64,000 nucleotides of DNA, taken from positions 62,001 through 126,000 of the forward strand of contig NZ_OMPE01000004.1 in assembly GCF_900312815.1 (NCBI RefSeq), written 5' to 3'. Below the pieces are notes generated by a model. The model ran no database searches and was not told the origin of the DNA. It saw only the letters and a list, made by a program, of their open reading frames with translations. This document shows, one piece after another, positions 41,586 through 50,212 of this stretch (within the stretch, counting starts at the first letter, position 1; each line of letters starts with the position of its first letter). Source of the DNA: Aquimarina sp. AU474. Lineage in GTDB: Bacteria > Bacteroidota > Bacteroidia > Flavobacteriales > Flavobacteriaceae. The position numbers and the translations under genes were made by a program.

Positions 41586-43352
41586 TTATATTCTTGCCTG
41601 ATAGGTATATAAGTCAAAATACCTTCCTTTCGAAGCTATTAATTCGTCATGAGTACCTCGCTCTGCAATATTACCAGCTTCGATTACAAGAATTTGATTA
41701 GCTTTTTTGATGGTACTTAATCTATGAGCAATAACAAAAGTAGTTCTACCTTTCATTAATTCGGCTAAACTTTTTTGTATCAAAGCTTCACTTTCAGTAT
41801 CCAAATTGGATGTTGCCTCGTCTAGAATAATAATCTTGGGGTCTGCAAGTATTGCTCTAGCGATTGCAATGCGTTGTCGTTGTCCTCCTGATAATTTTAC
41901 TCCACGTTCACCAATTAGTGTATTTAGTCCTTCATCAAACCTATCTGTAAATTCGTTAACATAGGCTGCTATCACAGCTTTTTGAAGTTGTTCTTCGGTT
42001 GCATTAGGTCGAGGAAAAAGAATATTTTCTCTAATGGTACCTTCAAACAAAAATTCATCTTGTAACACAACCCCAAGGTTTTTGCGATAACTTCTTAGTT
42101 TAACCTTAGAAATATCATCATTATCAATGGTGATTAAACCTGATTTTGGATTGAGAAAAGTAGCAGCTAACCCGGCAATAGTGGATTTACCCGAACCAGA
42201 ACTACCTACTAGCGCAGTGACCGATCCTGAAGAGGCTTTGAAACTAATATTATGCAAGACCTCTTTACCTTCTTCATACGCAAAAGAAACATTATCAAAA
42301 GCGATATCTCCTTTGATATTACCAAGCTCAATAGTTCTATCTTGCATCTCCTCTTCAGGAGTCATATTCATTAATTCTTCTGTTCTATCTAGTCCTGCTA
42401 ATGCTTCAGTTAATTGGCTGCCTATATTACTCATCTGTACAATAGGGGCAATCATAAAGGCCAAATACATTGTAAAAGATAAAAAGTCTCCAGGAGTCAT
42501 GGTTCCTTCCATCATATAATACCCCCCAATGCCCATAATACCGGTAGAGGCCATTCCTGCTAATAAAAAAGTAGAAGAACTAGTCATTAAAGCTGTGGCG
42601 GTTAAACTCTTTTTTACGTTTTGAAATAATTTATCTACTCCTTTTTCAAAAATCTTATTTTCTTGTTCTTCGGCATTAAAACCCTTAATCACCCTAACAC
42701 CTGCCAAAGTTTCGGTTAATCTACCTTTTACTTCGGCATTGATTTCTCCTCGAATCCTAAAAATTGGTCGAATATATTTGAAAGCTTTTAAAGCAACAAT
42801 CCCAAATAGAGTTACCGGGACTAATACAAATAGTGTCATCCAAGGGTTGATGTTTATAAGTAACCCTACAGAGACAATAGCAGTAAAAATACCACCGACC
42901 AATTGTACTAATCCGGTCCCAATTAGATTTCGAACCCCTTCTACATCACTCATAATCCTAGAGACTAAAGACCCTGATTTGGTGTTGTCAAAAAAACTAA
43001 TGGGAAGAGATAATACTTTTTTCTGCACTTTAGCTCTTAATTCAGAAATAAGAAATTGAGCCTGAACACTTAAAATCCGGGTTAACAAAAACGAACTCGT
43101 AGCTTGCACAAGTATTGCTGTTCCTACAATGATCAATAATTCGTATAGCTGACTCATATCTCTACTTGGTACAACATCATCCAAAAGCGTTTTACTTTTC
43201 CATGGTAGTATAAGTCCAGCAACTCTATTAAAAATGATAAGTATTAAACCAATAAAAACAAGATTTCGTTTGGGCCAGATAATTGTTTTAAAGGCTTTAA
43301 CGATACTTATTTTTGATTTTTTTTTAGTGTTTTTATTCTCTATTGTTTTCAT
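41586..43352 (-). CDS. ABC exporter, fused permease and ATPase (MsbA/LmrA type)
   Basis: A 588-residue half-transporter that acts as a homodimer. Six transmembrane helices occupy residues 25-310. The nucleotide-binding domain follows, with Walker A VGSSGSGKSTIAG (about 377-389), Q-loop VVLQDEFLFEGT, signature LSGGQRQRIAIARAI, Walker B KIIILDEATSNLD and H-loop VIAHRLSTI. The substrate could be lipid, peptide or drug. Its start overlaps the metallo-beta-lactamase stop by 4 bp (ATGA), so the two are translationally coupled. That pairing may mean envelope or antibiotic stress, which is inference. Confidence 0.9.
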   Translation of the reverse strand: MKTIENKNTKKKSKISIVKAFKTIIWPKRNLVFIGLILIIFNRVAGLILPWKSKTLLDDVVPSRDMSQLYELLIIVGTAILVQATSSFLLTRILSVQAQFLISELRAKVQKKVLSLPISFFDNTKSGSLVSRIMSDVEGVRNLIGTGLVQLVGGIFTAIVSVGLLININPWMTLFVLVPVTLFGIVALKAFKYIRPIFRIRGEINAEVKGRLTETLAGVRVIKGFNAEEQENKIFEKGVDKLFQNVKKSLTATALMTSSSTFLLAGMASTGIMGIGGYYMMEGTMTPGDFLSFTMYLAFMIAPIVQMSNIGSQLTEALAGLDRTEELMNMTPEEEMQDRTIELGNIKGDIAFDNVSFAYEEGKEVLHNISFKASSGSVTALVGSSGSGKSTIAGLAATFLNPKSGLITIDNDDISKVKLRSYRKNLGVVLQDEFLFEGTIRENILFPRPNATEEQLQKAVIAAYVNEFTDRFDEGLNTLIGERGVKLSGGQRQRIAIARAILADPKIIILDEATSNLDTESEALIQKSLAELMKGRTTFVIAHRLSTIKKANQILVIEAGNIAERGTHDELIASKGRYFDLYTYQARI

Positions 43353-44107
43353 TTATTGGATTGAGTATTAAATAAGGCAATCGTATAATCTAAAAGATCT
43401 TGCCCTCCATGTTTTCCATGCCCTGGTATTACTACCTTTACATTGGGATGTTCCTTTTTGATTTTAGAAACGGTTTCAGACCATTGGGATATGTTGGCAT
43501 CTGCTAGATTTCCTTTTTTAGCATCAAGACTTTTGATCATACATCCTCCAAAAATAATCTCTTCTTCTGGAAAATAAGAGATGATATTATCACTGGTATG
43601 TGCTTCACCAAAGAAAGTATTTATAATGGTTTTATTTCCCAATTTTAATTTTGAACGATTTTCAAATACACGATCCGGAGTATCAGATTTAGCCTCGTTC
43701 ATAAGGAAAAGTGTTTTGCCAGAAGCAATACAAGGGATGTCATGACTTTTAAAAATATCCATCCCCTCTATACAATCTCGATGAAAGTGATTAAATATTA
43801 CCCCTTTTATAGTAACTTTTTGAGTATTTTGCAACCAGTTTATCAATGCTATTGTTGCTTTGTCATTGGCGGGAGTATCGAAAACATAAGCTTCAGAATT
43901 GTTAATGTACACAAATCCATTGCTTGGAAATTTATTTCCACTTTCTAGATATATTTCAGAAATATGGATATAACTATGGTCATTAATTTTGATAAGTTGT
44001 AAATCTTCTGAAATCTCAATTGTTTCTACTTCTTTATTAGTGTTACATGAATATAATAGTAAAGAAAAAGATACAAGGGTGAGTAATTTACTTAGTGTTT
44101 TGGTCAT
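43349..44107 (-). CDS. Subclass B1 metallo-beta-lactamase, predicted lipoprotein
   Basis: A 252-residue zinc hydrolase. The signal peptide ends in LLLYSC, so Cys21 is a lipobox cysteine. All B1 ligands are present: Zn1 site H107, H109 (NHFHRD) and H170 (GEAHTSDN); Zn2 site D111, C189 (FGGCMIKS) and H230 (IPGHGKHGG). The B1 substrate residues equivalent to Lys224 and Asn233 are K192 and N200 (GNLADAN). The closest pattern I know is the CcrA/Bacteroidota group. Predicted to hydrolyse beta-lactams including carbapenems from a membrane-tethered position; activity is untested. It overlaps the YdjM-like gene by 20 bp and the ABC exporter gene by 4 bp. No mobile element is nearby, so it is likely a resident chromosomal gene. 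Confidence 0.9.
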   Translation of the reverse strand: MTKTLSKLLTLVSFSLLLYSCNTNKEVETIEISEDLQLIKINDHSYIHISEIYLESGNKFPSNGFVYINNSEAYVFDTPANDKATIALINWLQNTQKVTIKGVIFNHFHRDCIEGMDIFKSHDIPCIASGKTLFLMNEAKSDTPDRVFENRSKLKLGNKTIINTFFGEAHTSDNIISYFPEEEIIFGGCMIKSLDAKKGNLADANISQWSETVSKIKKEHPNVKVVIPGHGKHGGQDLLDYTIALFNTQSNK

Positions 44108-44654
44108 TTGGTTTGTTAAAAGTTGTTTTCTTGTTGCGGTAATGCATCACTAAGATATAAATCCCCGTTGGAATTCCGATCCAGATCAGTTCACTTAACA
44201 ATACTTTAATGCCCCAGATGCTAAAAAACTTACTAGCTCCGATAGGTGAAACTTGAATAGGGCGCCAAGGAAAAAAATACCTAGCGTTATCAAAGGGAGA
44301 GAAAAATGCAATTCCGAGACCACCAGTAGTCATAGCATCCAAAACACCATGTGATGCAGTACATATTGAAAAATAACAAATCAGGATTATTCCTGTTTTG
44401 CTAGCTATTTTGTTGGTATAAAAAATGAGCGCAATAAGTACGCCCAGTAGTAAAGCAAAAACTAAAGAGTGTGAGAATCCTCTATGTCCCCAAAAATCTT
44501 CATAAGCGATACCAAATTTAAACCCTACTACGTCGGCATCTGGTAAGATGGCACAGAGAATTCCTAAGAGCCAAAATTTACGAGTTTTAATTTCTTCAGA
44601 GAAACCTTTACTTAGAGCATAGGCGGTAAAAGCATGTGCGAATATAGAAGCCAA
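44088..44654 (-). CDS. YdjM-like inner-membrane metal-dependent hydrolase family protein
   Basis: A 188-residue membrane protein of the DUF457/YdjM family. It begins MASIFAHAFTAYALSK, where a His in the first helix is typical of the family. The motifs AILPDADVVGFKFGI and FWGHRGFSHSLVFALL follow (Asp and His clusters that could bind metal), then CTASHGVLDAMTTGG. About four transmembrane helices. Translation begins at a TTG (44652-44654), supported because the family N-terminus starts exactly there. Members are annotated as metal-dependent hydrolases, but the substrate is unknown. It overlaps the beta-lactamase gene by 20 bp. Confidence 0.8.
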   Translation of the reverse strand: MASIFAHAFTAYALSKGFSEEIKTRKFWLLGILCAILPDADVVGFKFGIAYEDFWGHRGFSHSLVFALLLGVLIALIFYTNKIASKTGIILICYFSICTASHGVLDAMTTGGLGIAFFSPFDNARYFFPWRPIQVSPIGASKFFSIWGIKVLLSELIWIGIPTGIYILVMHYRNKKTTFNKPNDQNTK

Positions 44655-44678
44655 TTAAAAATGTGATTTTGGTTGTTA

Positions 44679-45671
44679 TTATAAGTTAATTACTTGTTCA
44701 AATTGTTTTTTTGGGATAGTAAGTAATCCAGACTTTGGTAATCTCTTAGTTAACTCTCTCCAATTATTATCCTTTTCAAAAATATATGTAAATATGGGTA
44801 AGGCTTCTTCGAGTCTTTTATTATTTGCTAGAGCTATAGCTTTCCAATATTTCATTTCTAAATTTTCGGGAAATAATTTTTCAGCAGCACCGTATTCTTT
44901 CAAGGCATTCGTCATATCTCCAACTTCTACGGCTAGGTCACCTTTGTTCATATGTTCGTACGCTTTATGTACTTCTAGCAAACGCTGCAACTCCTTTAGG
45001 GGCTCGTTATGATCATCCACTCTTAGATTTATTTTTTTATCCTCCCATGAGTTTTTAGCAGGTTTTGCATGTACCACTAATAAAGCAGCAGATTGTTTAC
45101 CTCTAATATCGCCTCCTGCTTTTTGAGCAGCAATAAGTACTTTGACAACTCGATCGGCTAGAGGTAGGTTTTTATGTGTTTCAAAAGCTTTTGCCATTGC
45201 AGGAACTACTTTGTCATTGAGCATCATGTTGGCTTGTACAGAGAAGTTATCTCCTGTGATATGATGCGCAGAGACAATACATTTTTTACCCGTAAATGCA
45301 GAGGTGTTACCATTAATATCCAAAAAGGCAACTTGTCTAAAATCTTTTCCTTCATCTTTTGATACCAATATCTCAAGAGCTTCTTTGGCAGTTTTACCCT
45401 CGCCCATAAGTTTTAGGCCATCCGGGCCGTAAGCTGGATTAACAAAAGACTGTGTTGCAACGACACCTACTCCCGATTGTCCCCAAGAAACAATTGAACC
45501 TACAGAAAACCAATGACTTTGTACTCCCACCGCCATCTCTCCCGTAGTAGGATCTTTTGCGACTATAGAAAAAGTATGAGCGAACTTTTCTTTATAGACC
45601 TGTTGAGCTTCGATTTGATAAGATATCAGAAAAGTAAGCAAGCATAAAATTTTTAAAACTTGTGATTTCAT
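44679..45671 (-). CDS. Exported DUF1028 protein with TPR-like C-terminus
   Basis: A 330-residue exported protein: signal peptide to about residue 22, then a DUF1028 domain (AHTFSIVAKDPTTGEMAVGV, then GQSGVGVVATQSFVNPAYG and GDIRGKQSAALLVV). DUF1028 is predicted to be an Ntn-hydrolase-like fold, possibly a peptidase or amidase. The last 100 residues are helical and TPR-like (KAYEHMNKGDLAVEVGDMTNALKEYG, then MKYWKAIALANNKRLEEALPIF). It is followed 24 bp later by the YdjM-like gene and may belong to the same transcript as the beta-lactamase and ABC exporter. Confidence 0.82.
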   Translation of the reverse strand: MKSQVLKILCLLTFLISYQIEAQQVYKEKFAHTFSIVAKDPTTGEMAVGVQSHWFSVGSIVSWGQSGVGVVATQSFVNPAYGPDGLKLMGEGKTAKEALEILVSKDEGKDFRQVAFLDINGNTSAFTGKKCIVSAHHITGDNFSVQANMMLNDKVVPAMAKAFETHKNLPLADRVVKVLIAAQKAGGDIRGKQSAALLVVHAKPAKNSWEDKKINLRVDDHNEPLKELQRLLEVHKAYEHMNKGDLAVEVGDMTNALKEYGAAEKLFPENLEMKYWKAIALANNKRLEEALPIFTYIFEKDNNWRELTKRLPKSGLLTIPKKQFEQVINL

Positions 45672-45714
45672 ATCTCTGTATTTAATAGTAATGAATTTTT
45701 AAAGAAACGTATGA

Positions 45715-46470
45715 TTATCTCTTTCTTTGTTTTTTATTTCTGACATAAATTAACTTAGATTTTCCTTTTGCCGCCTCTCGTTGCTCTATTTCAAAACTTT
45801 TGATAGATTTAATCAAAGGTGTTAATTTTTGAAAACCATAGTTTCTCGAATCAAAATTGGGTTGTTTTTTTTGAATAAGACTACCTACATCTCCCAAAAA
45901 AGCCCACCCATCTTCGTCGGTTATATCAGAAATCGTAGCCGAGATCAATTTTATTTCTTTTTGGGTAATTTTATCGATATTATTTTTTACCTCTGGTTTC
46001 TTATCAGTAGACTCTGATTCATCTTCATCGTCTTCGGTTTTATATTTTAGTATTTCGAGGTATATAAACTTATCGCATGCAACAATAAAGGGGTTTGGTG
46101 TTTTCTTTTCTCCAATACCAAAAACTTTCATCCCTGCTTCTCGAAGTCTTGTCGCCAAACGTGTAAAATCACTATCGCTTGAGACTAAACAAAATCCGTT
46201 AACTTTTCCAGAATATAAAATATCCATGGCATCGATAATCATAGCAGAGTCAGTAGCATTTTTGCCTCTGGTATATCCATATTGTTGTATAGGCGTTATA
46301 GCATTCTCTAGAAGAATTTTTTTCCATTTAGAAAGATCTGGTTTGGTCCAGTCTCCGTATATTCTTTTGATAGTGGGATTGCCATATTTGGCAATTTCTT
46401 CCATCATTTCTTTGATATAACTAGATGGGATATTATCACCATCAATGAGTACTGCAAGGTTTAAATCCAT
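45715..46470 (-). CDS. NYN-domain (LabA/PIN-like) protein with C-terminal LOTUS/OST-HTH domain
   Basis: A 251-residue putative RNA-processing protein. The NYN domain (residues 1-145) has the acidic active-site residues of the PIN-like fold: AVLIDGDNIPSSYI (Asp near 10 and 12), GKNATDSAMIIDAMDILY (Asp near 73 and 79) and CLVSSDSDFTRLA (Asp near 99 and 101). An acidic linker (DDEDESESTDKK) leads to an OST-HTH/LOTUS domain (about 180-235) with DEDGWAFLGDVGSLIQKKQP and SRNYGFQKLTPLIKSI. This architecture is widespread and predicted to bind and cut RNA. It lies next to the DEAD-box helicase gene on the same strand. Confidence 0.87.
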   Translation of the reverse strand: MDLNLAVLIDGDNIPSSYIKEMMEEIAKYGNPTIKRIYGDWTKPDLSKWKKILLENAITPIQQYGYTRGKNATDSAMIIDAMDILYSGKVNGFCLVSSDSDFTRLATRLREAGMKVFGIGEKKTPNPFIVACDKFIYLEILKYKTEDDEDESESTDKKPEVKNNIDKITQKEIKLISATISDITDEDGWAFLGDVGSLIQKKQPNFDSRNYGFQKLTPLIKSIKSFEIEQREAAKGKSKLIYVRNKKQRKR

Positions 46471-46528
46471 AAAAATTAGTTTCTTGTGCTATAAGTATCA
46501 GTGCTCATTCTTTAAGCTTTTTCAGGAC

Positions 46529-47896
46529 TTATCGCTTCTTTCTTTTATTCTTTAAATTATAAGTTTTGTCTCCTTTGGTTTTAGGTTTTTTGTATTTCTT
46601 TTTAATTTCTCTTTGATACGACCCTCCTAGATTTACCTTTCTGTTTTTCTCCTTTTTTTCATGAAAAGCGGCTCCAACCTCTTCATCATTAGGACGTTTA
46701 TGAGGATTATTGATCTCTTTGATTTTAGGTTGTTCTTCAGGAGTAAGTTGTTTAGATATTTCAACTTCTGCAGGTAAAGGGATTTGCTCGATTGTCATCT
46801 CCATTAAACTCTCTATACCTTCTAGATATTCCTGTTCTTTTTCGGTAGTAAGTACAAAAGAAACACCTTCTTTTTCTGCTCGACCCGTTCTTCCTATTCT
46901 GTGCATATAGTTTTCGGGATATTCAGGCGTATCAAGATTGATTACCTGGCTTACATTTTCTATATCGAGTCCTCTGGCCATTACATCGGTGGCAATAAGT
47001 ATTCTATTTTCACCTTTTCTAAATTGTTCGATACTTCGTAACCTATAATTCTGGGTTTTATTAGAATGTATAATACAAATCTCATCTGCATATTTCTGTT
47101 CTAATTGTTCAAATAACCGATCGGCAATTTTTTTATACCCAACAAAAATTAATGTTTTATGATAAGTCTCTTTGTCGGTAAGTAAATGTTCTAATAGGTT
47201 TACTTTTGTATAGAAGTTAGGAACCTTATATCCATATTGTTTAATATTATCCAGTGGTGTTCCACTTTTCGCGACCGAAACTTTATGAGGCTTTATAAAT
47301 GTCTCTGAAATCATTTGATCCACCTCCTCTGTCATAGTTGCAGAAAACATAATATTTTGCCTTTGTCTAGGAAGGATATCAAAAATGTTCATTAATTGAT
47401 GCCTAAACCCAAGATCTAACATGACATCTACTTCGTCAATAACTAATTTCTGAATAGATTTTAATTGTAGTGTTCTGCTTACTGCTAAGTCGTATAACCG
47501 ACCAGGAGTGGCCACAATAACATCAAGTCCTTGAGAAACGACTTGTTTTTGCGTGTTGATATTAGTTCCTCCATACACCCCAGTAATACGTAAATTGATA
47601 TATGAAGATAGTTTTTGTATTTCATCTACTACTTGTACAACTAATTCTCGAGTAGGCACTAAAACTAGCACCCTTGGGTTTTGCTGTACCGAGTATTTTA
47701 GCATTCTTAATATAGGTAACATATACGCATAAGTTTTTCCTGTACCCGTTTGTGCAATACCTACTACATCCTTACCAGACATAACTACAGAAAATGATTT
47801 TTCCTGAATGGGTGTTGGGGTAGTAAACCCTAAATCATCAAGGGCGTTAAGAAGAGGAGTGCTTAAATTTAAATCTTGAAATGTCAATTGATTCAT
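46529..47896 (-). CDS. DEAD-box RNA helicase (RhlE-like) with DEVD motif II
   Basis: A 455-residue RNA helicase. The order is Q motif (FTTPTPIQEKSF), motif I AQTGTGKT, Ia PTRELV, motif II reading DEVD instead of DEAD (KLVIDEVDVMLDLGF), motif III SAT, then the second RecA domain with IFVGYKK, ATDVMARGLDIE and HRIGRTGRAE. The C-terminal 75 residues are a basic Lys/Arg tail (GGSYQREIKKKYKKPKTKGD), likely an RNA-binding extension. The probable role is ribosome assembly or cold adaptation, from family knowledge. It is divergent from the FMN reductase gene with 29 bp between its ATG and the -33 box of that gene. Confidence 0.93.
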   Translation of the reverse strand: MNQLTFQDLNLSTPLLNALDDLGFTTPTPIQEKSFSVVMSGKDVVGIAQTGTGKTYAYMLPILRMLKYSVQQNPRVLVLVPTRELVVQVVDEIQKLSSYINLRITGVYGGTNINTQKQVVSQGLDVIVATPGRLYDLAVSRTLQLKSIQKLVIDEVDVMLDLGFRHQLMNIFDILPRQRQNIMFSATMTEEVDQMISETFIKPHKVSVAKSGTPLDNIKQYGYKVPNFYTKVNLLEHLLTDKETYHKTLIFVGYKKIADRLFEQLEQKYADEICIIHSNKTQNYRLRSIEQFRKGENRILIATDVMARGLDIENVSQVINLDTPEYPENYMHRIGRTGRAEKEGVSFVLTTEKEQEYLEGIESLMEMTIEQIPLPAEVEISKQLTPEEQPKIKEINNPHKRPNDEEVGAAFHEKKEKNRKVNLGGSYQREIKKKYKKPKTKGDKTYNLKNKRKKR

Positions 47897-47924
47897 CTTT
47901 TTGGTGATACAAAGGTAGCCTTAT

Positions 47925-47955
47925 TTTGCGACTGTTTACTTTTTGGTTACTTTTG
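47925..47955 (+). promoter_or_regulatory. Consensus Bacteroidota promoter (TTTG-N19-TACTTTTG)
   Basis: A perfect -33 TTTG (47925-47928), 19-bp spacer and perfect -7 TACTTTTG (47948-47955). The predicted transcript start near 47961 lies downstream of an in-frame ATG at 47926, which rules that ATG out and supports the ATG at 47974 for the FMN reductase gene. Confidence 0.8.
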
Positions 47956-47973
47956 ATATGTAATTATCAAAAA

Positions 47974-48513
47974 ATGAAAAAAATTCTTGCTTTTGCTGGC
48001 TCTAATAGTAGTACTTCGATTAATCAAAAATTAGTAGAATTTGTTGCTACCGAAATAAAAGAACATGATGTGAAAGTCATTAATCTTCAACATTTTTCTA
48101 TGATTATGTATAGCGAAGATGAAGAGAAAAATAATGGTTTTCCAGGAATGGCAATGGGACTTAAAAAAGAAATTTCTGAAGTAGATGCTCTAATCATTTC
48201 GGTAAGTGAGCATAATGGTAGTTGGAGTGCATTTTTTAAAAATATTATGGATTGGTTGTCTCGTTTAGATAGAAATTTTCTAGAAGGAAAGAAAATTCTA
48301 TTAATGAGTACTTCTCCAGGAAAAAGAGGAGGAGTGGGCTCATTAGAATATGCCAAAAGTCTGTTGCCTAGGTTTGGAGCTGAGATCGTAGAGAGCTTCA
48401 GTTTCCCTTCTTTTTATGATAACTTTTCTGCAACATCCAATACCGTAACAGATGAGACTATTTTATTGGGATTAAACGAAGTTCTCAGTACTTTTGCACA
48501 GCAAATCAAATGA
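47974..48513 (+). CDS. NADPH-dependent FMN reductase-family protein
   Basis: A 179-residue flavodoxin-fold protein. The FMN phosphate loop is ILAFAGSNSSTSINQ (residues 4-18). VDALIISVSEHNGSWSAFFKNIMDWLSR (about 70-97) corresponds to the conserved P-E-Y-N-x-S-x-P-x-x-L-K-N region, here with SEHNGSWSAFFKN. ILLMSTSPGKRGG follows. The family reduces FMN, quinones or azo compounds using NAD(P)H. The start is fixed by a consensus promoter directly upstream. It lies 4 bp before the preferred start of pabB and is probably co-transcribed with it. Confidence 0.85.
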   Translation: MKKILAFAGSNSSTSINQKLVEFVATEIKEHDVKVINLQHFSMIMYSEDEEKNNGFPGMAMGLKKEISEVDALIISVSEHNGSWSAFFKNIMDWLSRLDRNFLEGKKILLMSTSPGKRGGVGSLEYAKSLLPRFGAEIVESFSFPSFYDNFSATSNTVTDETILLGLNEVLSTFAQQIK

Positions 48514-48517
48514 GTCA

Positions 48518-49828
48518 GTGCGAATTGTTCAAAAATATACCTTAGAAAACCCACAAGATTTTAAATTTAAATTGTTGCAATGGGGGCAACAATTTGATGA
48601 TATAATTTGGTTAGATTCGAATGAATACAATCAAACATATTCTAGCTATGACGCTGTTCTTGGGGTAGATGCTTTTACCTCTATAAAAACTGATTATTAT
48701 AATGGTTTTGATAAATTAAAAGAGTATCAAGAACAAACAGCGGATTGGATTTTTGGGTACCTTTCTTATGATTTAAAAAATGATACCGAGGATTTGGTAT
48801 CTAACAATCATGATGAGTTACACTTTCCAGATTTGTATTTCTTTCAACCTAAAAAATTATTCTTTATTAAAGGAAACCGATTAGAAGTGCATTATTTGAG
48901 GATGGTGGATGATGAAATTGAAGAAGATTTAAATTTGATTCATACATTTCCGCGTAATTTGGATGCGCAGCCTAATGAAGATTCTCCTTGTGGTAAGGTA
49001 AAGATAAGTCTTAGGTTAACCAAAGATGTATATAAAGAAAAGATCAATCAAATGTTAGCACATATACATCGCGGAGATATTTATGAAGCTAATTTTTGTC
49101 AAGAATTTTTTGCCAAAGATAGTTGTATTGACCCGTTACAAACGTATTATCACCTTAACGCAATTTCTAAACCACCTTTTGCTACTTTTTTACGTTTTGA
49201 TGATTCATATTTGTTGTCTGCCTCACCAGAACGGTATATAAGAAAAGAGGAGACAAAAATTATTTCTCAACCTATTAAGGGAACAGCCAAAAGAGCTGTA
49301 GATAATAAAACTGATCTTAAATTGGTAAAGGACTTAATGAATGATTCTAAAGAAAGATCAGAGAACATAATGATCGTAGATTTGGTAAGAAATGATTTGT
49401 CAAAAACAGCGGTTAAAGGTTCAGTTAAGGTCGAAGAACTATGCAAAGTTTATAGCTTTAAACAGGTTCACCAAATGATATCTACCATTGTTTCTAAAGT
49501 AGAAGAAACCATTTCACCTATAGATATTATACGAACTACTTTTCCGATGGGCAGTATGACGGGTGCGCCAAAGATTTCTGCCATGCAGATTATTGAAGAC
49601 CTTGAGACTACAAAACGGGGTTTATATAGTGGCGCTGTAGGATATTTTTCTCCCAATGGTGATTTTGATTTTAATGTGGTAATCAGGAGTATACTATACA
49701 ATGCCCAAGAAAAGTACATCTCTTATACCGTTGGTGGAGCAATTACTGCAAAATCAGATCCAGACAAAGAATATGAAGAATGCTTACTTAAAGCAAAAGC
49801 AATGAGAGAAGTATTAGAAGGGGTATAG
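48518..49828 (+). CDS. pabB: Aminodeoxychorismate synthase component I
   Basis: A 436-residue chorismate-utilising enzyme that, with a PabA glutamine amidotransferase, makes 4-amino-4-deoxychorismate for folate synthesis. The motif ISQPIKGTAKRA (catalytic Lys in PIKGT, where TrpE has Ala) distinguishes PabB from anthranilate synthase. Other marks are RGDIYEANFCQEF, ENIMIVDLVRNDLS, FPMGSMTGAPK and GGAITAKSDPDKEYEECLLKAKA. The start is GTG 48518, 4 bp after the FMN reductase stop; an in-frame TTG at 48494 would overlap that gene by 20 bp. No PabA gene is adjacent. A LytTR remnant follows directly. Confidence 0.88.
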   Translation: MRIVQKYTLENPQDFKFKLLQWGQQFDDIIWLDSNEYNQTYSSYDAVLGVDAFTSIKTDYYNGFDKLKEYQEQTADWIFGYLSYDLKNDTEDLVSNNHDELHFPDLYFFQPKKLFFIKGNRLEVHYLRMVDDEIEEDLNLIHTFPRNLDAQPNEDSPCGKVKISLRLTKDVYKEKINQMLAHIHRGDIYEANFCQEFFAKDSCIDPLQTYYHLNAISKPPFATFLRFDDSYLLSASPERYIRKEETKIISQPIKGTAKRAVDNKTDLKLVKDLMNDSKERSENIMIVDLVRNDLSKTAVKGSVKVEELCKVYSFKQVHQMISTIVSKVEETISPIDIIRTTFPMGSMTGAPKISAMQIIEDLETTKRGLYSGAVGYFSPNGDFDFNVVIRSILYNAQEKYISYTVGGAITAKSDPDKEYEECLLKAKAMREVLEGV

Positions 49829-49842
49829 GTTTTGTACTACTA

Positions 49843-50151
49843 ATACGAAAGATTGTTGTCAATTTTGATGTTCTTTTTGTTCAGGCTTTATAAAACTGCG
49901 TAACGATACATTCTCATGAGAAAAAATATATGCTCTTGTTGTCTTTAAAAAGTGTTGAAGAAAAATTGAAGTGTAAAAACTTTACAAGAACTCATAAATC
50001 ATATATCGTATCTATTTCTAAAATAGATACTCTTGAGAGTCATGTACTAGGTATTGGATCTAATAAAATCCCCATTAGTCGAAATTACAGTAAAGAGGTA
50101 AAGGAAAAAGTGGTACAAGGTAAACTCTGGAGAAATGACTCTAAAAGCTGA
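49843..50151 (+). pseudogene. LytTR DNA-binding domain remnant with in-frame stop
   Basis: Read in one frame, this stretch gives a LytTR domain: RKIVVNFDVLFVQAL, then TAA (49891-49893), then NCVTIHSHEKKYMLLLSLKS, TRTHKSYIVSISKID and NKIPISRNYSKEV up to TGA at 50149-50151. It aligns without gaps after the stop to the intact LytTR domain encoded at 33041-33751 (RTHRSFIIAIQKID; KSIPISRNYKTEV). A codon also appears missing in the NFDV segment, and no receiver domain precedes it, because pabB ends at 49828 in another frame. A 73-residue product from ATG 49930 is possible but would be only half a domain. It is a decayed regulator gene. Confidence 0.82.
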
Positions 50152-50212
50152 AAAATAACATTGGTTAGTAGTCAATAATAATTTGCTCTAGCATTATAGA
50201 TTAATTCTGAAA

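Noticed and set aside
49930..50151. A free-standing 73-residue LytTR-like gene
   Set aside because: The same frame continues upstream with recognisable LytTR sequence across a stop codon, so it is better explained as a pseudogene.
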